Origin: Glycomyces fuscus
Lineage (GTDB): Bacteria > Actinomycetota > Actinomycetes > Streptosporangiales > Streptosporangiaceae
Direction: 5' to 3'
Length of the DNA stretch: 64,000 bases
Assembly (NCBI GenBank): GCA_002529455.1
Contig: NYMS01000048.1
Span: 434,001 to 498,000, forward strand
In this document: positions 48,245 to 63,392 of the stretch, piece after piece
Numbering within the stretch: the stretch's first letter is position 1
Layout: each line of letters starts with the position of its first letter
Program-made: the position numbers and the translations under genes
The notes under the pieces: generated by a model
Told to the model about the DNA's origin: nothing
Database searches by the model: none
What the model saw: only the letters and a program-made list of their open reading frames with translations

Positions 48245-49096
48245 CTACATGGTGCCGATCTCGTCCTCGGCGGGGATCTCGACCGTGGTCTCGTTGAGGG
48301 CGGAGAACTCCATGGACACGTCGGACACCTCGTCCGCGAACTCCATGCGCAGCGGGAAGCCGTTGTCGTCGATCCAGACGCCGATGTCGAGGGTGCCCCT
48401 GTACTCGGAGCCGAGCACCTGGAGAAGCGCGGCCGACTGCTCCTCGGACAGCGCCTCGTACTCCTCGCTGGTCATCGTGCCCTCGATGACGGTCGTCTCC
48501 ACACCGCCGACCTCCTCGGTGCCCGCCTCGGAGACGTCCTCCAGCGCGGCGATGGCGCTGGCGACCTGGGGCAGGCTCTCGACGTCGAAGACGTCCGCGG
48601 GGACGTCCCCGAGAGACTCACCGCCGCTGGCCACCCAGGGGGCGTCCCCGTACTGCCCCAGGCTGTTGGCGAGCAGGGGGTCCTGGCCCTCCCGGTAGAG
48701 GATGACGCTGGTACCGGCCTCCTCGGGGGTGAGACCGGACACGTCCTCGCCGGTCATCTCCATGAGGTCCAGGATGTTCTCGCCGAGGAACGGCATGACC
48801 ATGGTGACCTGGAGGGCCGAGGGGTCGTCGCTCACCTCGTAGACGGCGGACATCTCGACCTCCCCCTCACCCAGCGCCGATTCGGTGGTGAGGATGTCCA
48901 TCGTGAGGGTGTAGTTGTCGATGCTCTGGGTGCTCTCGCCGAGCCTGGCGACCAGGTCCAGGATGTTGCCGCCGCCCTCCTCGGCCACCTCGGCGGCCGC
49001 TTCGGCGGGCTCCTCCTCGGCGGCGCCTCCGCCGCAGGCGGTGAGGGACAGGGCGAGGGTGCCGGCGCAGAGCAGGGCCGGCATACGGGTCTTCAC
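48245..49096 (-). CDS. Lipoprotein, LppX/LprAFG-like
   Basis: The 283-aa protein from GTG 49096 has a lipobox (LSLTAC) after a short basic N-terminus. An acidic Ala/Glu linker follows, then a domain starting LDLVARLGESTQSIDNYTLTMDI and ending MEFSALNETTVEIPAEDEIG. The layout (Ser/Thr-x-x-Y-T near the start, about 220 residues, antiparallel strands, a D-x-x-G-x-P-L-R motif as in WIDDNGFPLRMEF) fits LppX/LprAFG-type lipoproteins that bind lipids on the cell surface. GAAGGCG precedes the start. It is convergent with rplA. Confidence 0.7.
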   Translation of the reverse strand: MKTRMPALLCAGTLALSLTACGGGAAEEEPAEAAAEVAEEGGGNILDLVARLGESTQSIDNYTLTMDILTTESALGEGEVEMSAVYEVSDDPSALQVTMVMPFLGENILDLMEMTGEDVSGLTPEEAGTSVILYREGQDPLLANSLGQYGDAPWVASGGESLGDVPADVFDVESLPQVASAIAALEDVSEAGTEEVGGVETTVIEGTMTSEEYEALSEEQSAALLQVLGSEYRGTLDIGVWIDDNGFPLRMEFADEVSDVSMEFSALNETTVEIPAEDEIGTM

Positions 49097-49317
49097 GGGG
49101 GTGTTCGCCTTCTTCTGTGGGGGACGGGCACGTCTGGGAGCGGGGGTGCCCGGTGGCGTCATGCTGCCACGGCGGAGGGACGTTCCGGTTCCCGCCGGTG
49201 CCTCCGCGCGGTCGCCGTTCGCGACGCCCGCGAGGTCACGGCGGTTCCGTGCCCTCCGGGGAGTGAGCGCGATCACGGTTTCCGCCTCCCGGGGCGGGAC
49301 GGGGGCACCGACATGTG

Positions 49318-49440
49318 CGGTACGATGGTTTCTTGCCGAAGACCGCTGGTCGTCACCCGAACGGGTGACCTAAGGACCCATCCGCGATGGGCGCCCGCGC
49401 AGGTGTCACAAGAGCTTCCCGTTCCGGCGGCGCGCTTCAC
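49318..49440 (+). promoter_or_regulatory. Ribosomal protein L10 leader (rplJ leader)
   Basis: The transcript leader upstream of rplJ contains the motif GAAGACCGCTGGTCGT and the hairpin GTCACCCGAACGGGTGAC, then TAAGGACCCATCCGC. This matches the actinobacterial L10 leader that binds L10-L7/L12 to repress the operon. A -10-like TACGAT (49320-49325) could be its promoter. The consensus comparison was made by eye. Confidence 0.65.
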
Positions 49441-49462
49441 GCGCACACCAGAACGCGGTCAT

Positions 49463-49492
49463 GCCCCGTGCGCCTCGCGCCCGGGGCTTTTT
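49463..49492 (+). terminator. Attenuator in the rplJ leader
   Basis: A GCCCCG/CGGGGC stem (49463-49468 with 49482-49487), with additional loop pairing, is followed by TTTTT (49488-49492). It sits 65 nt before the rplJ start, suited to attenuation control. Confidence 0.7.
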
Positions 49493-49557
49493 CTCGTGCT
49501 GACGCCGATCGCGTGTGTCCTTGGAGTCAACCAGCGTTCAATGTTGGAAGGAGTCCC

Positions 49558-50085
49558 ATGGCGAGGCCGGACAAGGCAGCCGCGGTCGCCGAACTCACGG
49601 GCGAGTTCCGTGAGTCGAACGGCGCCGTGCTGACCGAATACCGGGGGCTCACTGTGGCGCAGATCACTGAACTGCGTCGCAGCCTCGGCCAGAACGCGCG
49701 TTTCCGCATCGTCAAGAACACGCTGACCAAGATCGCGGTCGCGGAGGCCGGTGTCGACGAGCAGGTCAAGGACCTGCTCGAGGGCCCGTCCGCCATCGCC
49801 TTCGTCCACGGTGACGTGGTCGAGGCCGCCAAGGGTCTGCGTGACTTCTCGAAGGCGAACTCGCCCCTGGTGATCAAGGGCGGTGTCATCGACGGCAAGC
49901 CGATGAGCGCCGACGACATCACCAAGCTGGCCGATCTGGAGTCCCGCGAGGTCATCCTCGCGAAGCTGGCGGGTGCGCTCAAGGCCAAGCAGGGCCAGGC
50001 CGCCGCCGTCTTCCAGGCGCTTCCCTCCAAGGCCGTGCGTCTCGCGCAGGCCCTGGCGGACAAGCGCTCCCAGGAAGCCGCCTGA
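49558..50085 (+). CDS. rplJ: 50S ribosomal protein L10
   Basis: The 175-aa L10 starts ARPDKAAAVAELTGEFRESN and contains VLTEYRGLTVAQITELRRSL, FRIVKNTLTKIA and the C-terminal L7/L12-binding helix (AAVFQALPSKAVRLAQALAD). It anchors L7/L12 dimers on the ribosomal stalk and regulates the operon through the leader. GGAAGGAG precedes ATG 49558. It is followed by rplL after 97 bp. Confidence 0.97.
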   Translation: MARPDKAAAVAELTGEFRESNGAVLTEYRGLTVAQITELRRSLGQNARFRIVKNTLTKIAVAEAGVDEQVKDLLEGPSAIAFVHGDVVEAAKGLRDFSKANSPLVIKGGVIDGKPMSADDITKLADLESREVILAKLAGALKAKQGQAAAVFQALPSKAVRLAQALADKRSQEAA

Positions 50086-50182
50086 CCGTTTCGAAACCCG
50101 CCGGGCGCCGAGGGCGTCCGGACACCGGCTCGCACGCGGGTCCGACAGGACCGCGTGTACGTAGAGAAAGAGAGATCGCACC

Positions 50183-50569
50183 ATGGCGAAGCTCAGCAAC
50201 GAGGACCTGCTTGCCGCGTTCGAGGAGATGACCCTTCTCGAGCTGGCCGACTTCGTGAAGCTCTTCGAGGACAAGTTCGACGTCACCGCCGCCGCTCCGG
50301 CCGCCGTGGCCGTCGCCGCCCAGAGTGGCGGCGGCGAGGCCGCCCAGGCCGAGGAGAAGGACGAGTTCGACGTCATCCTCGAGGGCGCTGGCGACAAGAA
50401 GATCCAGGTCATCAAGGAGGTCCGCGGCCTCACGAGCCTGGGCCTCAAGGAGGCCAAGGACCTGGTCGACAACGCTCCCAAGCCGCTGCTGGAGGGCGTC
50501 AACAAGGAGACGGCCGAGAAGGCCAAGGCCGCTCTCGAGGGCGCTGGCGCCTCCGTCACCCTCAAGTAG
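50183..50569 (+). CDS. rplL: 50S ribosomal protein L7/L12
   Basis: The 128-aa L7/L12 has an N-terminal dimerisation domain (LSNEDLLAAFEEMTLLELADFVKLFEDKF), an Ala-rich hinge and a C-terminal factor-binding domain (DEFDVILEGAGDKKIQVIKEVR, LGLKEAKDLVDNAPK). It recruits translational GTPases. ATG 50183 follows AGAAAGAGAG. A strong terminator hairpin comes 40 bp after the stop, so rpoBC probably depends on a separate promoter. Confidence 0.97.
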   Translation: MAKLSNEDLLAAFEEMTLLELADFVKLFEDKFDVTAAAPAAVAVAAQSGGGEAAQAEEKDEFDVILEGAGDKKIQVIKEVRGLTSLGLKEAKDLVDNAPKPLLEGVNKETAEKAKAALEGAGASVTLK

Positions 50570-50607
50570 TCCCGCGCGGGCCGCTGAGCGCCCGCTGGCC
50601 TGCTTCC

Positions 50608-50643
50608 GGCGGCCGTCCCTCCCCCCGGGGAGGGACGGCCGCC
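50608..50643 (+). terminator. Terminator after rplL
   Basis: A perfect 17-bp stem (50608-50624 with 50627-50643) around a 2-nt CC centre. It is likely to end or reduce transcription before rpoB. Confidence 0.75.
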
Positions 50644-51449
50644 TTCGTGTGTCCTGGGGCCTCTGGCCAGCCCCGCGCGGCCCTTCCCGCGCTCCGCCGG
50701 CCCGGTGCTCACCCGCGGACCGCGGCGGCGCGGGCGCGCCCCGTGCGCGCCGGCGGGCGCTGGCGGAGGAACCGCCCTCCGCCGCGTCGCGCCGGTTCCC
50801 GGCGCCCCCGAGGGACCCCTGTCCGTCGCCGTGCTCCCCGCCGTTGCGCTGACCTGCGGCGGAGTCGTACGCCTTTCGCCGCGCCCGGCGCCGTGTCCGC
50901 CACCGCCCGCCCCGCCGCGTGTGCGAAGCTGGGGCGGATCCGGGGCCCCGAACCGGGGGTGCGTGTGCGAACTGTCCCCCGGACGCGCTAATCTCCCGTC
51001 CCGGGAAACCCGGTGAGGCCCGGAGGACGTGTTTACCCGCCTGGGGCGGGGGAATCCTTCGGATGTCCGTTGGCTCCCGACCCCCGGGCCAGGGCAGGCG
51101 CACCAGTCCACCGACGAGGTCCTCGGACCGGTCCCGGGCAGCCGGAGTCCGGCCTCCTCCACCGGGAGTGGGCTTGACGGATCGCCCTCCAGGGGTGATC
51201 CTGCCGGTGTCGTGAGTGGCGCTGTGGACCGTGAGTGGACAGCGGTGTGGTGTTCGGCTACACTGCTCTTTTGCGCTGCCCTTTGGTGATCCCTGTGCCG
51301 GTGAAGGCTACCGCCACTCCATTTTCCGGACATACGGTGGCCCGCTCCCGCTCGATGTGACCGTCTCAACCGCGTTGCGGCGGTCCTTCTCGTGACGGAT
51401 CGTCTGGCGTGCGCGCTTCAACCGCCACAAGCCTTCGGAAGGACCCCTG
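50644..51449. other. rpoB upstream region
   Basis: About 800 bp without a convincing gene. The left half is plain GC-rich sequence. Near the right end are promoter-like signals: TTGACG at about 51174 and, better, GTGGAC (51235-51240) with an 18-nt spacer to TACACT (51259-51264). The latter would give rpoB a leader of roughly 180 nt. Confidence 0.5.
51235..51264 (+). promoter_or_regulatory. Candidate rpoBC promoter
   Basis: GTGGAC, an 18-nt spacer and the near-consensus TACACT. The following region (CTCTTTTGCGCTGCCC) is pyrimidine-rich and lies about 185 nt before the rpoB start. Confidence 0.5.
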
Positions 51450-54917
<3,468 letters not shown>

Positions 54918-54951
54918 CTTCCGCATTCTTCGAGAGCAGGGGACGAATTAA

Positions 54952-58830
<3,879 letters not shown>

Positions 58831-58959
58831 GAGCGGTTTGCTGGACTGACGGCGGCGGTATGCCACCCCCCGCGGGGGGTGGTACCGCCGCCGTTCCGCG
58901 CACAGGGTCCGCTGACGCGGACGGAAGACGGCGCTACTGCGCTGGCGGGAGAGGCACAG

Positions 58960-61900
58960 GTGACTGATAACGGGGGCGAACGTCGGGACTCCGACTCGGG
59001 GGACTCGTGGTTCAAGCCGAGTGAGAACCGCTATCGCACACAGTCGGACTACCAGGACCCGCTCGAACCGGAGGAGACCGGGGACACGGTCTTCCCGGAC
59101 AGCGGGGGGTACGCGGGGCTGAGTTCGTCCCGCCCGGCCATGGTGGAGCCCTATCCGGAGGCGCTGGGCGGCCCGCCGCCCCCCGTCTCCCACGGCATCT
59201 CCTACCCGGGCGCCGGGTCGTCGGCCTACCAGCCGCTGACCAGGGTCCCGGGGGAGGGCGAGGAGTCCTCCCTGCCGAGCGTCGCGGCCAGCGCCCAGGT
59301 GCCGCTCCCCTCGGACGACGCGCCGGGGGCCGACCACCAGGAGCCCTGGTCCGACGGTTCCCGGACCCAGGAGATCCCCGCGTTGGACGTCCGGGACACC
59401 CCGGACGGCGGTCAGCCCTGGGACGCGCACTCCTCCGCGTCCGACCCCCACACGACCGGTGAGCAGCCGTGGGGTTCCGGCGGCCCGGTGAACGACGACC
59501 CGGGCACGTCCTCCTGGGAGGCGCCGTCCGACACCGCCGACGGCGCGCGCGGTCCCGCCGCCTGGGAGGCCGACGCTCCCGCCCGCGGCGGGAGCGACCG
59601 CGACGCCGCCCCGTGGGCGGACGCCTCCGGAGCCGGCGGTTCCGCCGGTGAGCCCCGCCCCTGGGACGAGGCTCCCGCGGGCGGCGCGCGCGACCCCCTC
59701 GACGACGGCCCGGGTACGGCCCCGTGGGAGGCCGCGGCCCCCGGTGCGGCCGACGCCCGGCCGTGGGAGGACCACACGCGTGCTCCCTCCGCCTGGGAGG
59801 CCGACGCTCCCGCCCGCGGCGGGAGCGACCGCGACCAGGCCCCCTGGCCGGACGCCCCCGAAACCGGCGGTTCCGCCGAGGGCGGCTCCGCCGGCGGGCC
59901 CCAGCCCTGGGACGCCCCGGCTTCCGGTACGCCCGGACAGCCGTGGGACGACGCCGCCCCGGGCCGTGCCCGTGACGCGGCCGACGACGGCCTGGGCCCC
60001 GCGTCGTGGGAGACGCGGTCCTCCTCCGCGACCGGCGGCCGCCCCTGGGACGAGGCTCCGGCGGGCGGCGCGCGCGACCCCCTCGACGACGGCCCGGGTA
60101 CGGCCCCGTGGGAGGCCGCGGCCCCCGGTGCGGCCGACGCCCGGCCGTGGGAGGACCACACGCGTGCTCCCTCCGCCTGGGACTCGGACGCTCCCGCCCC
60201 TGGGGGCCACGACCGGGACCCGGCCCCCTGGCCGGAGCCCTCCGCGGGCGGTGGTCCGGTTGAGGGCTCCGCCCAGCCCTGGGACGGCGGCTCCGCCGGT
60301 GACCGCGACGCCTGGAACGCCGACCGGGGCGGGCAGCCCTGGGACGAGGCTCCGGCGGGCGGCGCGCGCGACCCCCTCGACGACGGCCTGGGCCCGGCCT
60401 CCTGGGAGGCCCCGTCCTCCCCGGCGTCCGGAGGACAGCCCTGGGACGGCACCCCCGGGCCCGGCGACGACGCCGTGCCCGGTACGGCCGACGGCGGATT
60501 CGGCGAGACCGGCGGCGGCCGACGGGAGTTCGGGGCCTGGGGCGCCGACGCGCCCGCCCCGGACCGCCGCGACCCGCTCGACGACGGCCTGGGCCCCGCG
60601 TCGTGGGAGGCGCAGTCCTCCTCCGCGGCCGGACAGCCGTGGGGCCCCGACCCCGCCGGTGAGCGCGGTGCCCGGAACGCCGACCGGGGCGAACAGCCCT
60701 GGGACGGCGACGCGCGCGGCTCCTCCGGCTGGAACGACGACGCCTCCGCGCACGGCGGCGACCGCGGCCCGGCGGCGTGGACCGACGTCCCCGGGCCCGG
60801 CGGCAGCTCCTGGGACGACGACGCCCCGGCGGACCGCTCCTGGGAGGGCGACGCACCCCGGCACGGGACCGACGACCGCGGTGCCGACGCCTGGGACGAC
60901 CGCCCCTACGGCGGATCCGACGACCCCCTCGGGGGAGACGGCACGCACGGCCGGACCTGGGACGACGGACTCGGCGGGGACTTCCGGGGCGCCGACGGGG
61001 CACCGGCGGGCACCGAGGCCCCGGACGCCTGGGCGCCCTCGGACCGGGCCGGCGCGGGCTCCGGCGGTTCGTGGGGCGACGGGTACGGTGACGAGCTCTC
61101 GCCCTCCGGGCTGGGCACGGGCACCGGCAACACCTGGGCGTTCGACCGCAACGACCCCCGGCTGCCGGACGTGGTCCGGGAGGCGGAGCAGCGCCGCAGG
61201 GAGTCCTCCTCCGGACGGGCCGAGACCGTCGACTGGGGAGGGCCCGACACCGGTGAGCTCTCCGCGGCGGTCCCCGGCGCGGACGACCCCCTGGGCGCGA
61301 TCGCCGACATGCAGTCGCGCGCCCGCTCCAGGGACCAGGAACAGGCGGAGGACCCGGGCGGGGCCACCCAGATGTTCGACGCCCGGGCCCTGGCCGGGGA
61401 GTCCTGGGGGGACGACGACGGGTCCCGGCGGGACGACCACCGCGGGAACGGCGGAGCCGGGTACGGCTACGACGACGGCTACGACGGTGGCTACGACGAC
61501 GACGGCTACGACGACGGCCCCGACGGGCCGGAGTACGGCCGAGAGGGGGAGGCGGAGCGGCCGGAGTACGGCCACGACGACGACCCCGAGCCCCGCCGGG
61601 ACGACCGGGGCGACCCCGACGACCCGGAGGACCCGGAGTACGAGGACGGGTTCACCCCGGCCGACTACGGCATGCCCGCGGCCGCCCCGGCGGGCCGCAA
61701 GCGCCGCAAGGACCCCATCGCCGACGACTTCCCCGGCTTCGACGACCGCCCCCTGGGCGGTGAGGCCGGCGACGCCTACCCCGGTTACGACAGCATCGAC
61801 TTCCTCGCCGACACGGAGCGGGGGGCGACGCTCACCCTGTGGCTGGGCCTGGCCTCGCTGCTGCCCGGGGTGGGACTGGTCACGGCGCTCCTGGCCCTGT

Positions 61901-62046
61901 TGGTCACCGGACCCAGGGCCAAGAGGGCGATCCGCGAGTCCCGCGGGCAACTGGACGGACTCGGTCTGATCACGACCGGAACGGTGTTCGCCGTGGTCGG
62001 CATCCTGGTGACGGTGATCTCCGTCGCCCTCTGGCTGGTCCTGTAG
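58960..62046 (+). CDS. Large Trp/Pro/Asp-rich repeat protein with C-terminal membrane domain
   Basis: The 1028-aa product from GTG 58960 has no signal peptide. About 700 residues are low-complexity, built from units containing (Q/R)PWD, APAGGARDPLDDG, ASWEA and DAPARGGSDRD. The DNA is repeated in frame (143 bp at 59656 and 60040, 384 bp or 128 codons apart). A second acidic Tyr/Asp/Gly tract follows (GYDDGYDGGYDDDGYDD). The C-terminus has two membrane helices (TLWLGLASLLPGVGLVTALLALLV and GTVFAVVGILVTVISVALWLVL) in a DUF4190-like arrangement. The disordered part is probably cytoplasmic. It sits between rpoC and rpsL. Function unknown. Confidence 0.75.
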   Translation: MTDNGGERRDSDSGDSWFKPSENRYRTQSDYQDPLEPEETGDTVFPDSGGYAGLSSSRPAMVEPYPEALGGPPPPVSHGISYPGAGSSAYQPLTRVPGEGEESSLPSVAASAQVPLPSDDAPGADHQEPWSDGSRTQEIPALDVRDTPDGGQPWDAHSSASDPHTTGEQPWGSGGPVNDDPGTSSWEAPSDTADGARGPAAWEADAPARGGSDRDAAPWADASGAGGSAGEPRPWDEAPAGGARDPLDDGPGTAPWEAAAPGAADARPWEDHTRAPSAWEADAPARGGSDRDQAPWPDAPETGGSAEGGSAGGPQPWDAPASGTPGQPWDDAAPGRARDAADDGLGPASWETRSSSATGGRPWDEAPAGGARDPLDDGPGTAPWEAAAPGAADARPWEDHTRAPSAWDSDAPAPGGHDRDPAPWPEPSAGGGPVEGSAQPWDGGSAGDRDAWNADRGGQPWDEAPAGGARDPLDDGLGPASWEAPSSPASGGQPWDGTPGPGDDAVPGTADGGFGETGGGRREFGAWGADAPAPDRRDPLDDGLGPASWEAQSSSAAGQPWGPDPAGERGARNADRGEQPWDGDARGSSGWNDDASAHGGDRGPAAWTDVPGPGGSSWDDDAPADRSWEGDAPRHGTDDRGADAWDDRPYGGSDDPLGGDGTHGRTWDDGLGGDFRGADGAPAGTEAPDAWAPSDRAGAGSGGSWGDGYGDELSPSGLGTGTGNTWAFDRNDPRLPDVVREAEQRRRESSSGRAETVDWGGPDTGELSAAVPGADDPLGAIADMQSRARSRDQEQAEDPGGATQMFDARALAGESWGDDDGSRRDDHRGNGGAGYGYDDGYDGGYDDDGYDDGPDGPEYGREGEAERPEYGHDDDPEPRRDDRGDPDDPEDPEYEDGFTPADYGMPAAAPAGRKRRKDPIADDFPGFDDRPLGGEAGDAYPGYDSIDFLADTERGATLTLWLGLASLLPGVGLVTALLALLVTGPRAKRAIRESRGQLDGLGLITTGTVFAVVGILVTVISVALWLVL
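59656..59798 (+). repeat. 143-bp in-frame coding repeat, copy 1
   Basis: Nearly identical to 60040-60182 in the same gene; both encode PWDEAPAGGARDPLDDGPG and the following segment to PSAWE/PSAWD. A third, partial copy starts near 60338. Confidence 0.8.
60040..60182 (+). repeat. 143-bp in-frame coding repeat, copy 2
   Basis: Copy of 59656-59798 at a distance of exactly 128 codons. Near-identity at DNA level points to recent duplication or ongoing unequal recombination within the gene. Confidence 0.8.
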
Positions 62047-62049
62047 CGC

Positions 62050-62093
62050 GACGGCCGCCTCTCGGGGACAATCGTCCCGGGGAGGCGGCCGTC
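62050..62093 (+). terminator. Terminator after the repeat protein gene
   Basis: A 12-bp perfect stem (62050-62061 with 62082-62093) with further pairing inside, starting 4 bp after the stop. Confidence 0.7.
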
Positions 62094-62216
62094 CGCCTTC
62101 GGCCGCACTCTCGGAGAAAGCGGGCGCGAAGCAGCCGCGGGACCACGTAGACTGGTGGTGACCCACGGCTACGCGAGGATCCGGTTCCCACGGTTCTCGC
62201 CATGTCGCACACCGTT

Positions 62217-62245
62217 TTGACCGCCCTGACGGCAAGCGGTAGCCT
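62217..62245 (+). promoter_or_regulatory. Promoter of the str operon (rpsL-rpsG-fusA)
   Basis: TTGACC (62217-62222), a 17-nt spacer and TAGCCT (62240-62245). It is about 255 nt upstream of rpsL. The leader (to 62507) contains a CCGGCC-CTTC-GGCCGG hairpin near 62352 and no gene. Confidence 0.7.
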
Positions 62246-62507
62246 GTGTGATTGTGCCCGTGAGTCGACGGGTCGCACATGTGTGTGCGGCGCCCGGTTC
62301 CGCAGACGAGGACCTACGGTGCGCGGCGCATGTGAACCCCCTCCCATAGTCCGGCCCTTCGGCCGGGTGTGAACGCCGTTTCGCCATGCGCGGGAACGAA
62401 TGCGACACGCCCGACATCGGGGGTCGGGGAGGTTCGGGAAATCCAGCAGGTCAATAGCGATATCGGCTACGAGAACCGGCGTAGGTCACGAGGAAGACGG
62501 AGACGCG

Positions 62508-62879
62508 GTGCCCACCATCCAGCAGCTGGTCCGCAAGGGCCGACAGGACAAGGTCGCAAAGAACAAGACCCCGGCGCTGAAGGGGAGTCCGCAGCGTCGT
62601 GGTGTGTGCACTCGTGTCTACACCACCACGCCCAAGAAGCCGAACTCCGCTCTGCGCAAGGTCGCCCGAGTCAAGCTGAGCAGCCAGATCGAGGTCACGG
62701 CCTACATCCCCGGCATCGGCCACAACCTGCAGGAGCACAGCATCGTGCTCGTGCGCGGCGGCCGTGTGAAGGACCTGCCGGGTGTCCGTTACCGCATCGT
62801 GCGCGGCTCGCTCGACACGCAGGGTGTCCGTAACCGCAAGCAGGCGCGTAGCCGTTACGGCGCCAAGAAGGAGAAGTAA
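62508..62879 (+). CDS. rpsL: 30S ribosomal protein S12
   Basis: The 123-aa S12 starts GTG (PTIQQLVRKGRQDKVAKNKT), with GAGGAAGACGG upstream. TTTPKKPNSALRKVARVKLS contains the wild-type Lys43-equivalent, so no streptomycin-resistance substitution is seen there; GIGHNLQEHSIVLVRGGRVK carries the second hot spot, also wild type. S12 sits at the decoding centre. It is followed by rpsG after 2 bp. Confidence 0.97.
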   Translation: MPTIQQLVRKGRQDKVAKNKTPALKGSPQRRGVCTRVYTTTPKKPNSALRKVARVKLSSQIEVTAYIPGIGHNLQEHSIVLVRGGRVKDLPGVRYRIVRGSLDTQGVRNRKQARSRYGAKKEK

Positions 62880-62881
62880 GC

Positions 62882-63352
62882 ATGCCGCGCAAGGGCCCGG
62901 CGCCGAAGCGCCAGCTCATCACCGACCCGGTCTACGGCTCGCCGCTCGTCACCGCACTGATCAACAAGGTGCTGCTCGACGGCAAGCGCTCCATCGCCCA
63001 GAGCGTCGTGTACGACGCCCTGGAGGGTGCTCGCGAGAAGAGTGGCCAGGACCCGCTCGTCGTCCTCAAGCGGGCGCTGGACAACGTCAAGCCCGCGCTC
63101 GAGGTCCGCAGCCGCCGCGTCGGCGGCGCGACCTACCAGGTGCCGGTCGAGGTTCGCGCCTCCCGGTCCACCACGCTGGCCCTGCGCTGGCTGGTCTCCT
63201 ACGCGCGCCAGCGCCGTGAGAAGACCATGACCGAGCGTCTGATGAACGAGCTGGTCGACGCCAGCAACGGTCTCGGCGCGGCCGTCAAGAAGCGTGAGGA
63301 CACGCACAAGATGGCCGAGTCGAACAAGGCCTTCGCGCACTACCGCTGGTAA
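62882..63352 (+). CDS. rpsG: 30S ribosomal protein S7
   Basis: The 156-aa S7 starts PRKGPAPKRQLITDPVYGSPLV. It has LINKVLLDGKRSIAQSVVYDAL, VRSRRVGGATYQVPVEVR and the end MAESNKAFAHYRW. It nucleates 30S head assembly. It lies 2 bp after rpsL and 40 bp before fusA, in the str operon. Confidence 0.97.
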   Translation: MPRKGPAPKRQLITDPVYGSPLVTALINKVLLDGKRSIAQSVVYDALEGAREKSGQDPLVVLKRALDNVKPALEVRSRRVGGATYQVPVEVRASRSTTLALRWLVSYARQRREKTMTERLMNELVDASNGLGAAVKKREDTHKMAESNKAFAHYRW

Positions 63353-63392
63353 TTCCGGCGGGTTCGAAACAGACCGAGGGACGACGAGCCTC

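Noticed and set aside
62508..62879. Possible streptomycin-resistance substitution in rpsL
   Set aside because: The PKKPNSALRK and GGRVKDLPGVRY regions are wild type at the usual resistance positions.
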